Of a stretch of DNA of 64,000 nt, positions 12,849-24,869 are shown piece after piece (positions within the stretch are counted from its first letter, which is position 1; every line of letters begins with the position of its first letter). Both the position numbers and the translations under genes were made by a program. The DNA is from Coix lacryma-jobi var. lacryma-jobi. Lineage: Eukaryota > Streptophyta > Magnoliopsida > Poales > Poaceae. The stretch spans positions 17,386,080 to 17,450,079 of the forward strand of contig CM019831.1 in NCBI GenBank assembly GCA_009763385.1. Reading direction: 5' to 3'. The notes under the pieces are model-generated. The model saw only the letters and a program-made list of their open reading frames with translations. It did no database searches and was not told where the DNA came from.

Positions 12849-14257
12849 GCTGTCATAAGAAAGTGTCATGATTTTCACTTGTTCCTTAAGTAGAAAGGCT
12901 ATAAGGAAATTTCAGGAGTACGCACTACAAATGTTGACTATTAGGAATAGTCTATAAGGTCCTGATGTAATAGCTTGCACAAGTAACTCCATCCATATAT
13001 GCTGTTAATACAACAAGTCAACGATAGGACCACACCTAGCTCAGACCATGTGTATATTAAGACTATAGATTGTTCTACTTTTAATTGCATTCTGTATTAG
13101 TGGATAACTCTGAAATTCTCTGTTGTGTGTTTGTGTAAAACTTAAAGCCTTGAATTCAAAATTTAGCTTAAAAAGCCAAAAAACTTCATCAATCATATAA
13201 CGAGAACTTTACTCACAGCGTGCTGTATTGCAGTTATCTTATAACAATAGAATAGACCCATCAGTATTAAGTATGGCAGGATTAGTGGAATGAAGCCTTG
13301 TTCAGATTGACACCATACAGTATCTTATGTCCAGATTGACTTAGGAGTTAGAACTATTAAAGAATAAAGACTGACACGATCAATGAGGTTCAAATAACAG
13401 TTAAGTTAGAAAATACTACCTCCATCCCAGAAAAGATGCAATTCCAGAACAGTGTCCAGTCAAACCTTCTTAAGTTCGACCAAATTTATACACAAAGATA
13501 ATATTTAACATACTAAATATGTATCATTAAATTGATCGTTGAATATATTTTCATAGTATACCTATTTAAAGTCATCAATGTTACTATTTTCTATAAACTT
13601 GTCAAAGTTAAGATAGACCAACTAGGACCAGACCTGGAATTGCATCTTTTCTGGGACCAACGGAGTACACAGATAAGAAGCATCTGCGTGTGTAAAGTTT
13701 CAATTAGTGTAATCTCAAATACATTTTTCAGAACAAGGTAATGTGGGTAAACTAACCTTAACCCCCATACAGGATGAAGATCATATAACATTGATATCTT
13801 CAGAGTATTTAAGAAAGACTTGTTACCCTGTAGAAACATAAGGATTCACAAGAGTTGCAATCAAACAAATTAAAATAAGGCTCAAATGAAATATACTACA
13901 GTCCTGAGGATATCACAATTTGTGTGTCCATATTAACAACTTACTTTCTTTCTATTCACATGGTTTATGCAAAAGCAGACCTCATACAAATCCTCAAGCA
14001 GCTCTTATCCATTAATCAATATCTGGTCATCTTGACCTTGACCTGGATATTTTATAAGATCATCGAGTATGCATGAGCAAAAATTTAACAAAGTAATACT
14101 GAAAAAACTTTATATTATAGTTCATGGCCCCAAATAAGAAAGGCATACCATTTACAGCCAATTGATAGGCATAGAGGCTGTGCTAAAAAGGAGCATCAAG
14201 CGCTACTGTCTAATTTCTATGCTGCAAGAGTGGGAGAAATTTGGATTGCTCTTGTAA
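12849..14257. other. Intergenic between receptor kinase and PPR gene
   Basis: This holds the 3' flank of the kinase gene, a Stowaway MITE (13416-13665, listed separately) and the 3' flank of the minus-strand PPR gene. No further coding sequence was recognised. Confidence 0.6.
13416..13665. mobile_element. Stowaway MITE
   Basis: Terminal inverted repeats are CTACCTCCATCCCAGAAAAG on the left and the complement of CTTTTCTGGGACCAACGGAG on the right. TA dinucleotides flank both ends (13414-13415, 13666-13667), as usual for Tc1/Mariner-derived Stowaway elements. The element is 250 bases, AT-rich and non-coding. Confidence 0.85.
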
Positions 14258-16243
14258 TCAAGCAATAACTGCAACATCCTTTTTCTTAAAGCCAGAAATC
14301 TTCTTTGAGATCTTTTCAGATATTTCAGAAGCTAGAGCATATCTATTGCTTTCATAGCATGAACCGATGAAGCGTGTATAAGTTGCATGTTCCACAGCAT
14401 AATGCTTGTCCAGAACATTTTTAAGGAACAGACTAGCAGCATCCAAATTGCCAACAGTACTGAGCTTTCTAACTAGTGCATCTGTTGTATGAGCCTGTTG
14501 CCGTTTGTCCAGTCTTTCCAAGAATGATACAGCAACAGTTGTCTTATCCCTCCTGCAATATTCATAAGCTAAAGTGACACAAGTTACATTGCATGGCACC
14601 AAATGTTTATCAAGCATGGTCTCAAATAATGCCCTTGCTTCCTCTAGTCTTGATTCCTTGCATAACCCACTTGTTAGTGCCCCCATAAGTTACGGAGTCA
14701 GGAAGGCATCCATGTTGAACCATCCTCTCAAAGACCTTGAGAGCCGAGATCGATTTGCCAACTCTACAGTATCCTGCAATCATCGAGGTATTTTGTTAGT
14801 TGGCACTAGTCCTATGGAAAGGCATTTGTCAAAGAGCTGCTGACTTTGTTCCATTTGCCTCTGCTGACAATACATAGCAATGATGGTGGTATATGTGTCT
14901 ATATCAGGATGGCAACTGTTTTCTGGAACAAATCAAGAGCATAAGTTATGTGGCCCTGTTTGCAATGTTCAGTTATCAGTATAGTGTATGTAACCTTATC
15001 AAGATCTGGCCATTCAGAGCACCTTGTAAGCTTCTTGAATCTTTCCCTTCTTGCAAAATCCCCCAATAATGGCATTATATGTGTAAATATTGGGCAGGAA
15101 ACCTTCCAGCTCCATCTTATTCATCAGCCCAAAGGCACGGTCAAAGCTGCCTCCTCTGCAGTGCCCATCGATCAGCGTAATGTATGTATTTGTGTTCAGT
15201 GCCAGTCCCTGCTCAACCATCCTCCCCAACAGCATCTCAGCTCGAGCAAGCTTGCCTTCTTTGCAGTACCCTCCAATCATCACGGTGTACGTGTGCACGT
15301 TCGGCTTGTACGAGCTACTCTTAACGAGCTTCAAGAACAGCCGGAACGCCCTCTCCGTCCACCCAATCTTGCATAGCCCATCAATGAGCGACGTATGCGT
15401 GTACACATTCGGCTTCAACCCTTTTGCGACCATCTCCTCCAGCACATGGAACACCTGCTTGACATAGCCTCGTTTGCAGAGACCATCGATCCATGCAGTG
15501 TAGTTCACCACGTTCGGCGGCGTGCCCATCTCGGACATCCTCCTGAACAGCTCAGGCACGTTCCTGAACCGTCCCTGCCGCCGGCAGAAACGCGCGCACG
15601 ACCACCGTGCACGTGGCGCTGTCCAGGGAGAACCCCTGCGCCCACATTGCCGCCAGCAGGGGGTCGGCCTCCTCGAACCGCCCCTCCCGGCAGCACCCGA
15701 GGACGAGCGCCCGGAAGCTGCGGCGGTCGGGGCGCACGCCGCCTGCGCCGGCGCGCGTCATTCCGTCGAACGCCTCGCGCGCGTGCGCGAAGCAGCCCGT
15801 GTGGCGCAGCCCGACGCGGAGCACCCAGTTGGCCGTCTTGACGACGAGCGGGAGCCCGTGGCTCCCAGCTCGAGCAGCATGTCCGCGGCCTCCCGCAGGC
15901 GCCGCCCGGCCTCCGCGAAGGCGGCCACCATCGCGCGCGCGGCCTCGTGCGCCATCGGCAGGTTCCCCCGGGCGCGACGAACAAGGTGGCGGCCGTGGCG
16001 TAGAGCCGCATGAGGTGGCGGAGGTCTGGGCGGGCGGACAGGCGGCGGTAGAGCGCCAGCGCCGCCGCGGAGCCCTCGGCGTCCGCGGCGCACGGCAGCA
16101 GCGCGATGGTGTCGTCGGGGGCGAGCGCGGCCGGGTCGAGGACGGGGGCGGGGGCGGTGGAGACGGCGGCGGAGGAGGGATCTGGGTCGGGAGGTGAGAA
16201 GGCCGTGGTGGGCTGGTGGAGAGAGGCAGGCGGAGGCGGACAT
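14258..16243 (-). pseudogene. Pentatricopeptide-repeat (PPR) protein, multiply frameshifted
   Basis: Minus-strand frames together encode an intronless P-class PPR protein of roughly 640 residues. Clear 35-residue repeats are present, for example 'YTHTSLIDGLCKIG', 'HTYTVMIGGYCKEGKLARA' and 'YTYNAIIGGFCKKGKIQEA'. Such proteins normally bind organelle transcripts, and the proline and serine rich N terminus could be a transit region. The reading frame is broken near 16205, 15968, 15868, 15589 (an extra base in a T-run, minus strand) and 15013. It breaks again at several places between 14690 and 15010, where PPR-like sequence continues in changing frames. Each break near the 5' end fits a single-base indel. 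Either a decayed gene or local sequence error in GC-rich DNA could explain this. The stop codon is at 14258-14260. Confidence 0.85.
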
Positions 16244-16316
16244 GGCGATGGCCGGGGAGCATCTCTGTCAGTCTGACGACACTCTGAATGGAGATGGCGC
16301 CCAGACCGGCCTTCAT

Positions 16317-17166
16317 GACTAGAACGTGGATAAAGACGGGCTCAAAATACGTGTCTCCATCCCGAATACGGGTTTCGGCTGTGGATCTTGTTCACGTTTT
16401 TTCTTTTTTCTTTTTTCTTTTTTTTGAAAAGGATCTTGTTCATGATGATTGGACCGTTGCAGTTCTGCTGTAGCTTTTCCGGCCGCCACGCACCAATGGT
16501 GCTCACCCTGCTGCTTCAAATGGCTCCCCATATCGTCAGCAACGGATTTCATATGGGGGCCTGGAAAAAAAACTCAAATTTAGCAGCCTTCCAACAGCTC
16601 CCACTTTGGTTCCCACTTGTGATTATGTTTTCCTTCAATGAGAGCTTAGAAAAGTAGGACTAGGACTGCACAATTTATAGTTAGAAGAAGAAGCCCATAA
16701 AAAACTCACAGAAACGTAACAACAACAATGCAAACATGCTGAAACAAGTCAAATTTAAAATTGCAAAACAAAAGCATCAGCACTAGTATCTGTTTTACAC
16801 AAGTGTTTGTAGGAGAAAACTTTTGCTGAGTTTCACTTGTTCATACATACATACATACACCATATGAAATAGGTTTGCCAATTCGAGTGCGAATCAACAA
16901 TACTATTTACGCTTCACGCAGAGGACGGACATATGGATGGGCTGTTATTCAAACAGAGTAGTGGCATAATCAGACAATTGCAAGGTTTTACAGTTACAAG
17001 AGCTGTTTTCTTGCAATGCATAATCATAATCAAACATGGTAATGGCTGTTATTCAGCGTTCATCACTCATAGTACTCATCAACAACTATTGTGGGTTTCT
17101 TCCAATGCATGCTTGCTGAACTTCTGATGTTAGTCACTTTTTCCTTGGTAGCTTCAGATAAACTTG
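16317..17166. other. Intergenic between PPR and NLR-A
   Basis: The stretch contains a T/C-rich tract (about 16396-16428) and AT-rich sequence. The part next to 17166 (about 17095-17166) still resembles the decayed C-terminal codons of NLR-A beyond its stop. No other gene is recognised. Confidence 0.55.
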
Positions 17167-20100
17167 TTAAAGACTTGCAAGGTTTTCCAAACCATAAGCA
17201 CCTTCGGATGACCTGAACTGTAGTTCAAGTCTTTGAAGTCCTGGCATTGCCCCTTCTAGGAAGCTCAGCAACGGTATCGCCGGTGCCGACAGCCTTAGCA
17301 GTTTAAGAATGAGAAATCCACCAGCCGGTACAAAGATCTTGCCTCCTGAATCCATTGCGTTCTTCTGTAGAATCTCCACAACGCTACTATCCTGTCCTTT
17401 TGCATTGATTGAAAATGTGAGAGAGAACAACTTAGGGAGCTGGGAAAGAACTTGCAAGCCATCCGTCCGCAGTGAGTTAACTTCTCGAGAGTCTCCAGCT
17501 CCTTTATCCATTTGGGCACAAGAAGCAATTTGCCAGAAAGATCCAGTGAGAGAATGTATTTTGGTGGGGTGGATAAATCATCCATGGAATTAAGAAAGCC
17601 TGTGAAGCCATCGTCAATTGCAAGAGACTTGAGGGAGTAGCCAGTTAGGTGCTCAATAGCAGGCAATAACTCGTTGCTGGTATGGAAGTCTCTTAGGTTG
17701 TAGATGCTTAATTTCTTCAATCTGGTGAGGTTGTGCATGCTTCCAAGGTCTGGAGTTGAACCCCTATTAATCTCAATCCCTGATAGGGTCTGTAATGCTG
17801 TCATCTTTGCAATTTCTTCACTGAATCTCAAGGAAAGACGTGTGGATTTATTGCCACCGAGCAGATGGACCATTTTTTGGAGCCGCCCAATGGATGAAGG
17901 CAACTCTGTCACACTTGTCTCCCTAACATCCAGTGTCTCCAAATATTGGAGTTTTCCAATTTCTGACGGGAGCTTCTTAATGTACATATTGCGTAGGCTC
18001 AGGTACTTCAGTTGAAACATCTTAAAAATTTTCTTCAGCTGATTGGTATTTAAGTTCTTGCAACCTTCTAGATCCAAAACTTGCAGTATAACAGACTTGA
18101 ATGAATAAGAAGGCAGATTATGTAAATTCTCAAACACTGTTAGCGATCGCACATGTGACAAGTTCATGTTCTCTATTTTCTCTTTAATATCATCAGGATT
18201 GCTGTTATGAAGAGAAAGCCGGCGGACCTTGTTGCTTGGTGTTGCTGTGAGCCAGTGACCTCCAATAACAGTGATAAAATTCTCTTCACTTGACTTGGAG
18301 ACAATATATTCAAGGATCGTATCATGAACTTGGGAAGCCTTCACCTTGCCATTGGTGCTATGTTCCACTGCCCGGACTATATTTCTGCCTATGAGCTCAT
18401 TGAAACTGTCCTCAGCAACTTCCTCTACTGTTTTCCCATCCTTCTCAGCAATGAAACCTTCAGATATCCATCGCCTGATTAATCGCTTCCTGTTGATTCT
18501 GCAACCTTTAGGGAATATGCTCAAGTATAACAAACAATTCTTCTGATCGGCAGGCAAATCATTGTAGCAGAGATTAAGAATTTGTGTCACGCCCTCAGGA
18601 GTAAGTTTCTTATCCAAGTCTGAATTTAGAGATTCTTTCACTGTATCCCACTGGCTCTTGTCTGTCAGATCTCTTCTGGCTAAGAGCCCTGCCACTGCAA
18701 CTATTGCCAAAGGTAGACCTCCACATTTCTGTATAATTTCATCCTTTGTTTCTTTAAATTCTTCTGGCTTTGGATCAGTAACTGTTTCGAAGAACAACTG
18801 TGTGGATGCTGCATGAGGGAGTGGTTCAAGCATGTAGATATGTTCTTGATTATGGCAGCAGGCATTTGCTACAGACTTGAACCTAGTAGTCACCACTATG
18901 CTACTTCCCTTCCGATTTCTGGGCAAAGATTCCCAAATGTTTTTCCATGACGTTACAGACCATACATCATCTATGAGGATAAAGTATCTGCAAAATAAAT
19001 AAAAAAGGCAAAAATACTATTAGTGGTGTTCTATTCTAAAAATATGGTCAGTGAATATTTGTCTGAACAATGGCATAACTGCATAATCGATACCACTCCT
19101 TGAGCTGATTATTATCAATACCTTTTGTACTAACAGGTAGTCCATATATAGCTAATTAACTACTAAAACGAAAATGGAAGTGGTTTGTATTGCAACCTAT
19201 TATATATTACCACTTCGAATGAATGACTATGGAAATTTTAAAATAGTTGATTCATCTGCGATTCTATATAGGCAGTGTATGAATTAATCAATTAGTTACA
19301 GTGCTCGCCTCGTCTGTCCGAGTTGTGCCTTGAGCTTATCCTTGAGCTGTTTGACACCCCAGCTTTCAATTCCATCGGCACGGCCCTTTGAGGTGCCAGT
19401 GCCGCCTCGGCGCTCGGCATCCTGCCGCGGCATGACCTGCTCGAGAATGCCTCTCAGCAGTGACTCCAGGTTCAGTTTCTGCGAGGCCTGCACACATGCT
19501 TGGGAACCAAACTTGTCCCCAAACCTGCGTTGCAGTACCAGCGCCATCGTCGTCTTACCGAGCCCACCAAATCCGACGATGGCAAGAATCCTCACTTCAC
19601 CCTCTGCTGACTCTGTTAGCCACCGCCCATGCTCAGCGATGGCATCCTCCTGCCCCACTGGCTCCATTGCACCGATGAGCTGCGGCGCAAGAGGCTGCAT
19701 ATGATCGGTGGCATACCGGCGAGCTAGCCCACCACCCTGCTTGTTGCTCTGGACGACGGGTCTTACTGGGTCGTCGTCGTTGGGGTCCTTGACGCCGTAC
19801 CTCGTGCGGCGTTCGCCGACTTCATGTGCGCGGTTCTTGAGGTCGATGATCTTGGAGGCGATGCCCGCCCCGGCGCGCCCGAGCGTGGTCATGGTGTACC
19901 ACGCCTGGCGGAGGGCGACGAGGAGGCCCTCGCCACGGGGCTGCTGGCGGCCAAGGCGGTCTGCGAAATCGTCGACGCAGTCCTCGATGTCGTAGGCGAC
20001 ATCACGGACCTGCTCGATCCAATCCTTAGTTTGCTCGTCGTGGGCGGTGGCCCCGGCTGCAGCTGCTGCCCTGCCGAGCTTTCGGAGGAAGGCGTGCATG

Positions 20101-20240
20101 CTGGCGAGCTCGCTGTTCATGTACTGAATCTCGCTGCGTACGCCGCTGACGATGAGTATGTACTCCTGGGCCGGGAGGCTGCCGAGCTTCCCGATCAAGG
20201 ACCTCATGGCACTCTCGGAGGCGCCCACCGCGAGCTCCAT
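17167..20240 (-). pseudogene. CC-NB-LRR disease-resistance protein (NLR-A), frameshifted in the LRR
   Basis: Exon 1 starts at the ATG at 20240 and encodes a coiled-coil domain with 'YDIEDCVDDF', then the P-loop VGFGGLGKTT. Exon 2 starts at 18987. It carries kinase-2 (YFILIDDVW), RNBS-B (VVTTRF), GLPL (CGGLPLAI), the CLLYLSIFPKG block, a VHD version of the MHD motif, and LRRs. Intracellular NLRs of this type sense pathogen effectors. The frame is lost at about 17475 by one missing base after 'ELETLEKL'. LRR sequence then continues in another frame to a TAA at 17167-17169, which may itself be premature because QVYLKL-like codons follow. The intron donor is either a GT giving an exon end at 19300 or a GC giving one at 19309; both keep frame. 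The GC choice fits the family better (QTRYFILIDD). Confidence 0.88.
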
Positions 20241-20800
20241 GCTCGCTCGGCTTTGGCTAATGTCTCGCTTCAGCAGCTAGCCGTCTTTTCTTAATCTTGG
20301 CTGTCACCTATAAAGGTACTCAACTTCACAGGGTTCCTAGTAGAAAAGGCGCTATATATGATTAGTTGCTAAGAGCAAAAATGGCAAGGCAACAATTCTT
20401 GCATGCCACAGAGGAAGAAGCCAGATATGTGAAGAATGTGCGTGCGTGGTTTCTTTTGTATGCTGAAAACGAATAAAATTGGAAAGAAAAGCAATGATTC
20501 AACTCTTCGTTCGTCAGCTTACCTCTGTTGCAAACTAAAAAAACTAGTATCCGGTTTGGTGTGTCAAAGCCAGGATTCATGGCGTAATCTTGGCTTGTGG
20601 AGCCATTATTATAGAAATAACATCGCTCTTGGAGGGGGCGTCGCCGGATTGGTGACGGGACAAGGAGGAAACGGCCGAGGCGGGGCGAGGGAAGACCCCG
20701 GCTTAGCGGCGGCCGACGGCGATGAAGCAGATCGACGAGCGAATTCCGCCGCGGCGTGCGCTCCACCTCTATGATCGAGCTACTGATTACTCCCTAACTA
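20241..20800. other. 5' flank of NLR-A
   Basis: This is presumed promoter and leader DNA of NLR-A on the minus strand, including a GC-rich patch at 20640-20760. It contains no recognised exon. The open frame at 20362-20766 lacks family signatures. Confidence 0.4.
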
Positions 20801-21031
20801 GGGCACCCGTAGTGGTATGAGCTAGCTGATAGCTCTAAGTTAACTTCTTCAACAGTGTTAACTCTTACCAATAGCTTATACAATGTTTAGGTCTACATTA
20901 CATTCACACATGATCTTGAAATGTGTGTATGTGAGCCTAGCTTTAAGTAAGAGCTAGCTCTTCTCCTCCTTATATTAAAATATAACAAAAAATTTAAGAG
21001 CTAGCTTATGAGCTAGCCATTGCAGGTGCCC
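20801..21031. mobile_element. Tourist-like MITE
   Basis: The ends are GGGCACCCGTAGTGG on the left and, reverse-complemented, GGGCACCTGCAATGG on the right. Next to each lie AGCTAGC-rich subterminal repeats that are also inverted. The flanking trinucleotides are CTA (20798-20800) and TTA (21032-21034), an imperfect 3-base target duplication. The element is 231 bases and non-coding. Confidence 0.75.
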
Positions 21032-21033
21032 TT

Positions 21034-21152
21034 AGGAGTGGTTCTGCACAGGTACTAGATTCGAGTATGCGAGATGCAAGGAGCGAATTTCATAGGAGTG
21101 GTTCTGCACAGGTACTAGATCCGAGTATGCGAGATGCAAGGAGCGGATTTCA
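21034..21152. repeat. 60-base tandem duplication
   Basis: Two nearly identical 60-base units beginning AGGAGTGGTTCTGCACAGG start at 21034 and 21094. They differ at only a few positions. The array begins at the right flank of the neighbouring MITE. Confidence 0.95.
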
Positions 21153-21336
21153 GAATTGCTTGCTATATACATAAGTATACCCCCAACAGCATTTCCCCTT
21201 CCCATAAAAAACTACTTTCTCTGTTGTAGTTCTAGCCAGAGCAGTGAAGCAACGATCGTCTTGGCTCTTCTAGATAGTACAGTAGTTTTTATCTTATATT
21301 CACCACGTCAGCACTCAATAAAGAAAGTCGTCAGGT

Positions 21337-21520
21337 AACTGTAGCCGTTTTCTTTGTCGAGTGACAACCTTGCACTCGGCGAAGGCTTTACCGAGTGTCC
21401 GATAAATGGTACTCGGTAAAAACCCTTTGTTAGGAGGTTCTTTACCCAGTACACTTTGCCGAGTGCGACACTCGGCAAAGTCTTAACCGAGTGCAATAAG
21501 GTCTTCGCCGAGTGCATCCA
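21337..21520. mobile_element. CACTA element terminal fragment
   Basis: Short repeats of the type TTTGCCGAGTG and ACTCGGCAAAG occur in both orientations, including GCACTCGGCGAAGG and GCGACACTCGGCAAAG. Such clusters are the subterminal repeats of a widespread panicoid CACTA family. The left end AACTGTAGCCG may be a mutated CACTGTAG terminus. No transposase or opposite end was found. Confidence 0.7.
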
Positions 21521-22925
21521 AAAAAAACTCCAGTTGTGCATAAAACATACTCCAACAATCCCAAAAGAATTCATTTTTCAAAATCATCTTTAAGTCAAAT
21601 TATTTTAAAATTGATTAGCTTTATAAAAAAATAACATCTATAGTACCACATAAGTACATTATGAAAATATATTTCATAATGTGTATTTTAGTACTAATTT
21701 TGTGTGCTCTAAATATTTGTATTCTTTTCTACTAATTTTGTTGAACTTATAGTTTGACTTAGAGAACCTCTAGTGCTTACTAGTGTAGTGCTTTTGTGTT
21801 TGCTTTGCTCGCTTTGTGTTTGCTTTGCTCACTAGTGTTTATTAGAAGCTCTCATGCGCTTGCTTGACTGGTTGCATAATTTTATGTGACCTTACTACTA
21901 GCTAACTACATTTTTATTAGGTAATCTTAGTGGCGGAGTTTGATGACAAAACAAGAGGGGGACCATTAGGACTAATTTCTTACATAATTTACATATTTAT
22001 TGATCTTAATCATCAGTTTAGTAGCTACTTAATGAAGTTTTTAATGAGCAAGGAGGGGCCATATGGCCCCCTATGGCCTCCATGTAGCTCGACCGGTGAT
22101 CTCTCATTAGCTTGGCATCTTAGTATTATCTTAGATCATGTGTTATTCGTGATAGATAGGAGTGTAGTCGTGACTAGATCATTTAGTCTAATTTCATGTT
22201 AGTTTCAGTTAGCCAATGCATTTAAGTTTAGAAAAGACTGTTCGCCCCTTCTAGTTGGCCATTTGAACATAACAGGTGGATGTTTTTTCTAATAATCGAT
22301 TTATTCAGTGCGGGGTGGATTTATTTAGTGCGGGGTGGGGGTTGACCATATTTAGGGCGTGTTTGGATGCTGCCTCCTAGGCAGCTTCCACGCCAGGCAG
22401 CGCCCCCAGGAGTTCGATTTCGATTGCCTCTGTTAATCAGAGAGTCTATCTCTTAAAATATTTTTAAATACGAGATAGAGATTTAGTTTAGAAAAGAGAT
22501 ATTTATATACTATACTATATTTATTTAATATCATAAACACTATTAATTTTGTCTGTATATCGAGTTAAACTTTAGACATGTTAATTAAGGCTACAACTAA
22601 AATTGTATTTTTTATGGACATAGATATTGCTTTGAATATATAAAAAAAATTCTCCCCGACATTTCCGGATCGAGCCTTGGCCTCGGCGCACGTTAGGTTG
22701 GCTGGATACTCCGTACAATGGATTTATAATAATAATAATAATACTGTATTTGTTTTAACAGACAGTTTTCTTGAACTTACGTATAAGATTCTCTGCGAGA
22801 TTCCCGGATCCAGCTTTGGCCTCGACGCCCGCGTTACGTTGGGTGGCGGGACGGTAGGAAGGTGGAAGAGGCTTTCCTTTGGCTCTGCGAGTAAAGTTTC
22901 CTTGAAAAAATAATTAAATATAGTA
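21521..22925. other. AT-rich intergenic DNA with MITE remnants
   Basis: No gene is recognised. GGGCGTGTTTGGATGC at 22366 looks like the left terminus of a MITE without an identifiable partner. A diverged direct repeat (about 22655-22705 and 22793-22845, each with CCGGATC...TTGGCCTCG) lies close by. Confidence 0.45.
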
Positions 22926-23572
22926 GGCCTTGTTTAGTTTTTTAATCTAAATTTTTTTTAACCATCACATTAAATATTTGGATACATTCATAAAGTATTA
23001 AATATAAACTAAAAACAATATTACACATATTATCATAATTTTGTGAGATGATTTTTTAAGTCAAATTAGTCTATGATTTGATAATATTATGTTATAGTAA
23101 ATACTCCCTTCGTCCATAAAAACATGCAATTCTCGCTTATCGAGGAGTCAAACATTTCCAACTTTGACCGAAGTTATATAAAAAAATACTAATATTTTTT
23201 ATACAAAAAATATACCATTAGATTAACAATAGAATATATTTTCATAATAATTTTATTTAACGACATAAATACTAATATTTTTTATTATAACCTTAGTCAA
23301 ACTTGAGTCAATTTGACCGGCACGGATCCCATAATTGCATTTTTTTATGGACGGAGGGAGTACGTGCTAATGATAGAGTAATTAGTTTTTATAAAATCGT
23401 CTTGCGGTTTTTCAGATAGAATATGTAATTTATTTATTTATTAATCTACTTTTAATAGATTAAATTTGTGTCAGAGCTATGTAATTTGTTTTCTTATTAG
23501 TCTATTTTTAATAGATTAAATTAGTATACGAACATCCGATGTGATATGTAAATTTTTTTATACCCCAACTAA
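22926..23572. mobile_element. AT-rich GGCCTTGTTTAG-type MITE carrying a nested Stowaway
   Basis: The left end AGGCCTTGTTTAGTTTTTTAATC is the terminus of a common grass MITE family. The right end near 23560-23572 (CCCAACTAAATAAAG) is a poor inverted match, so the boundary is approximate. A Stowaway at 23104-23360 interrupts it. Confidence 0.5.
23104..23360. mobile_element. Stowaway MITE, nested
   Basis: The 257-base element starts CTCCCTTCGTCCATAAAAA and ends with the inverse, TTTTTTATGGACGGAGGGAG. TA dinucleotides flank it (23102-23103, 23361-23362). It lies inside an older AT-rich MITE. Confidence 0.9.
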
Positions 23573-23652
23573 ATAAAGAGAAGAGAAGCGAACTGTAAGC
23601 TTATAGCCGGCTTAGGCACAAGAACAAAAAAAAAACTCTGTGAGAGGGATAA

Positions 23653-24638
23653 GGGCACTCCCAATGAAGTATTAATGATAGTTTTTATCCCTATTAATTA
23701 ACTTGTCAACTAAGCAAAATGCTGACATGTTAGACTAATTAATGAAGAAAGAGAAGAAAAATTATGGAAACCGTTTCTCCGAGGAGAAAACCACGTCTAC
23801 GCTCGATCCGAGGAGCAAAGAAACGGTGTTTTCACCGTTGGGAAGAAACGAGCAGTTTCTATCTGGGTGGGGTTCGCGATGTGATGTAACTGCTCGCCGC
23901 AGATGAGACCGTGCGCGTCTGCTTGCACTCGCTTGCCCGCGCCGACGTGCTCGCTCGCCGGGCGGCCGTCGCACTTGCTTGCCCGCACTGCTGCGCTGGC
24001 ATGCCTGTCGCCGCGCTCGCATGTCGGTTGCTGCGCTCGCTCTCCTGCCGGCCGGCGCGCTTGGTCATCTGCACCGCCGTGCTCGCTTGTGATCCGTCCG
24101 TCGCCGCGTGCGGTCGCCTGCACCATCTAGGCCGCACTGGATGCGATCGCCTGAATTGAACGGCCGCTCTTGCCCACCGGCTACGGCATGCGCTCGCCTG
24201 CGCTGTCTAGGCCGCATTGCCTGCGCTCGCCTTCGGCTTAGGCTACGCTCGACGTCGCTCTCCAGTTGAGGCCAGGCTCCATAACAACGACAGGCGCGAG
24301 CACACGACCCTCCAATCCATGGCAAGGCTGAGGCCGGCCAAGGCTCCTCCACGGTCGTAGTCTGGCAGGCCGCGGTCGTCGCTGCCTAGGCCGCTCGCCG
24401 TCCACGTCCATATCTTGGACCTTGGAGGCGCTTGGCTTGGTGCTGCTAGCTCTTCTCGGTCGAAGTTGGGCTCCATGGCGATGGCAAATGCAAGCACACG
24501 GCCTTGTTTGGTGAGATGGAGTTAGGAGAGAGAAGAAGAAAAAAATGCAATATTTATTAGAGAAAGAAACCTCCATTGTGTGGATCAGTTTCTATTCGCT
24601 ATGGAAATTGTGCCTAGTTTCTACCATTAAGACTGCCC
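23653..24638. mobile_element. Tourist-like element with GC-rich core
   Basis: The termini GGGCACTCCCAATG and, reverse-complemented, GGGCAGTCTTAATG are flanked by TAA on both sides (23650-23652, 24639-24641). The element is 986 bases, long for a MITE. Its middle (about 23890-24500) is strongly GC-rich, with many degenerate GCTCGC and CTTGCCCGC units, unlike the AT-rich ends. Open frames in this core look like composition artefacts. The core may be captured host sequence or an expanded degenerate repeat. Confidence 0.7.
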
Positions 24639-24869
24639 TAAGTGAGTCATGTATTAATAGTGAAGGCTCGACCACTTTATGAGAATGCCGAGAGATGAAT
24701 GCAATAATTTTTTGTAGCCCGCTGCGGGTTGTATTAGAGCAATCCCAATGCAAACACTACCATGATTTCTATATGTATTAATTGCTATGTCACCTAAGTA
24801 TTTTGATGATTTGATAAGAGAATTATTGAGGAGAGAGAGGTGAAAAAGGTAGAAATGGTTTCTTGTTTA

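Noticed and set aside
15522..16197. Plus-strand open frames over the PPR 5' end
   Set aside because: They are antisense shadows of GC-rich PPR coding sequence, arginine and alanine rich, with no recognisable domain.
19330..20294. Plus-strand frames opposite NLR-A exon 1
   Set aside because: They are antisense to a clear CC-NB exon and show no domain of their own.
24238..24576. GC-rich open frames at 23760-24580 as genes
   Set aside because: They lie inside a Tourist-type element and their composition, with many frames open at once, explains the lack of stops.
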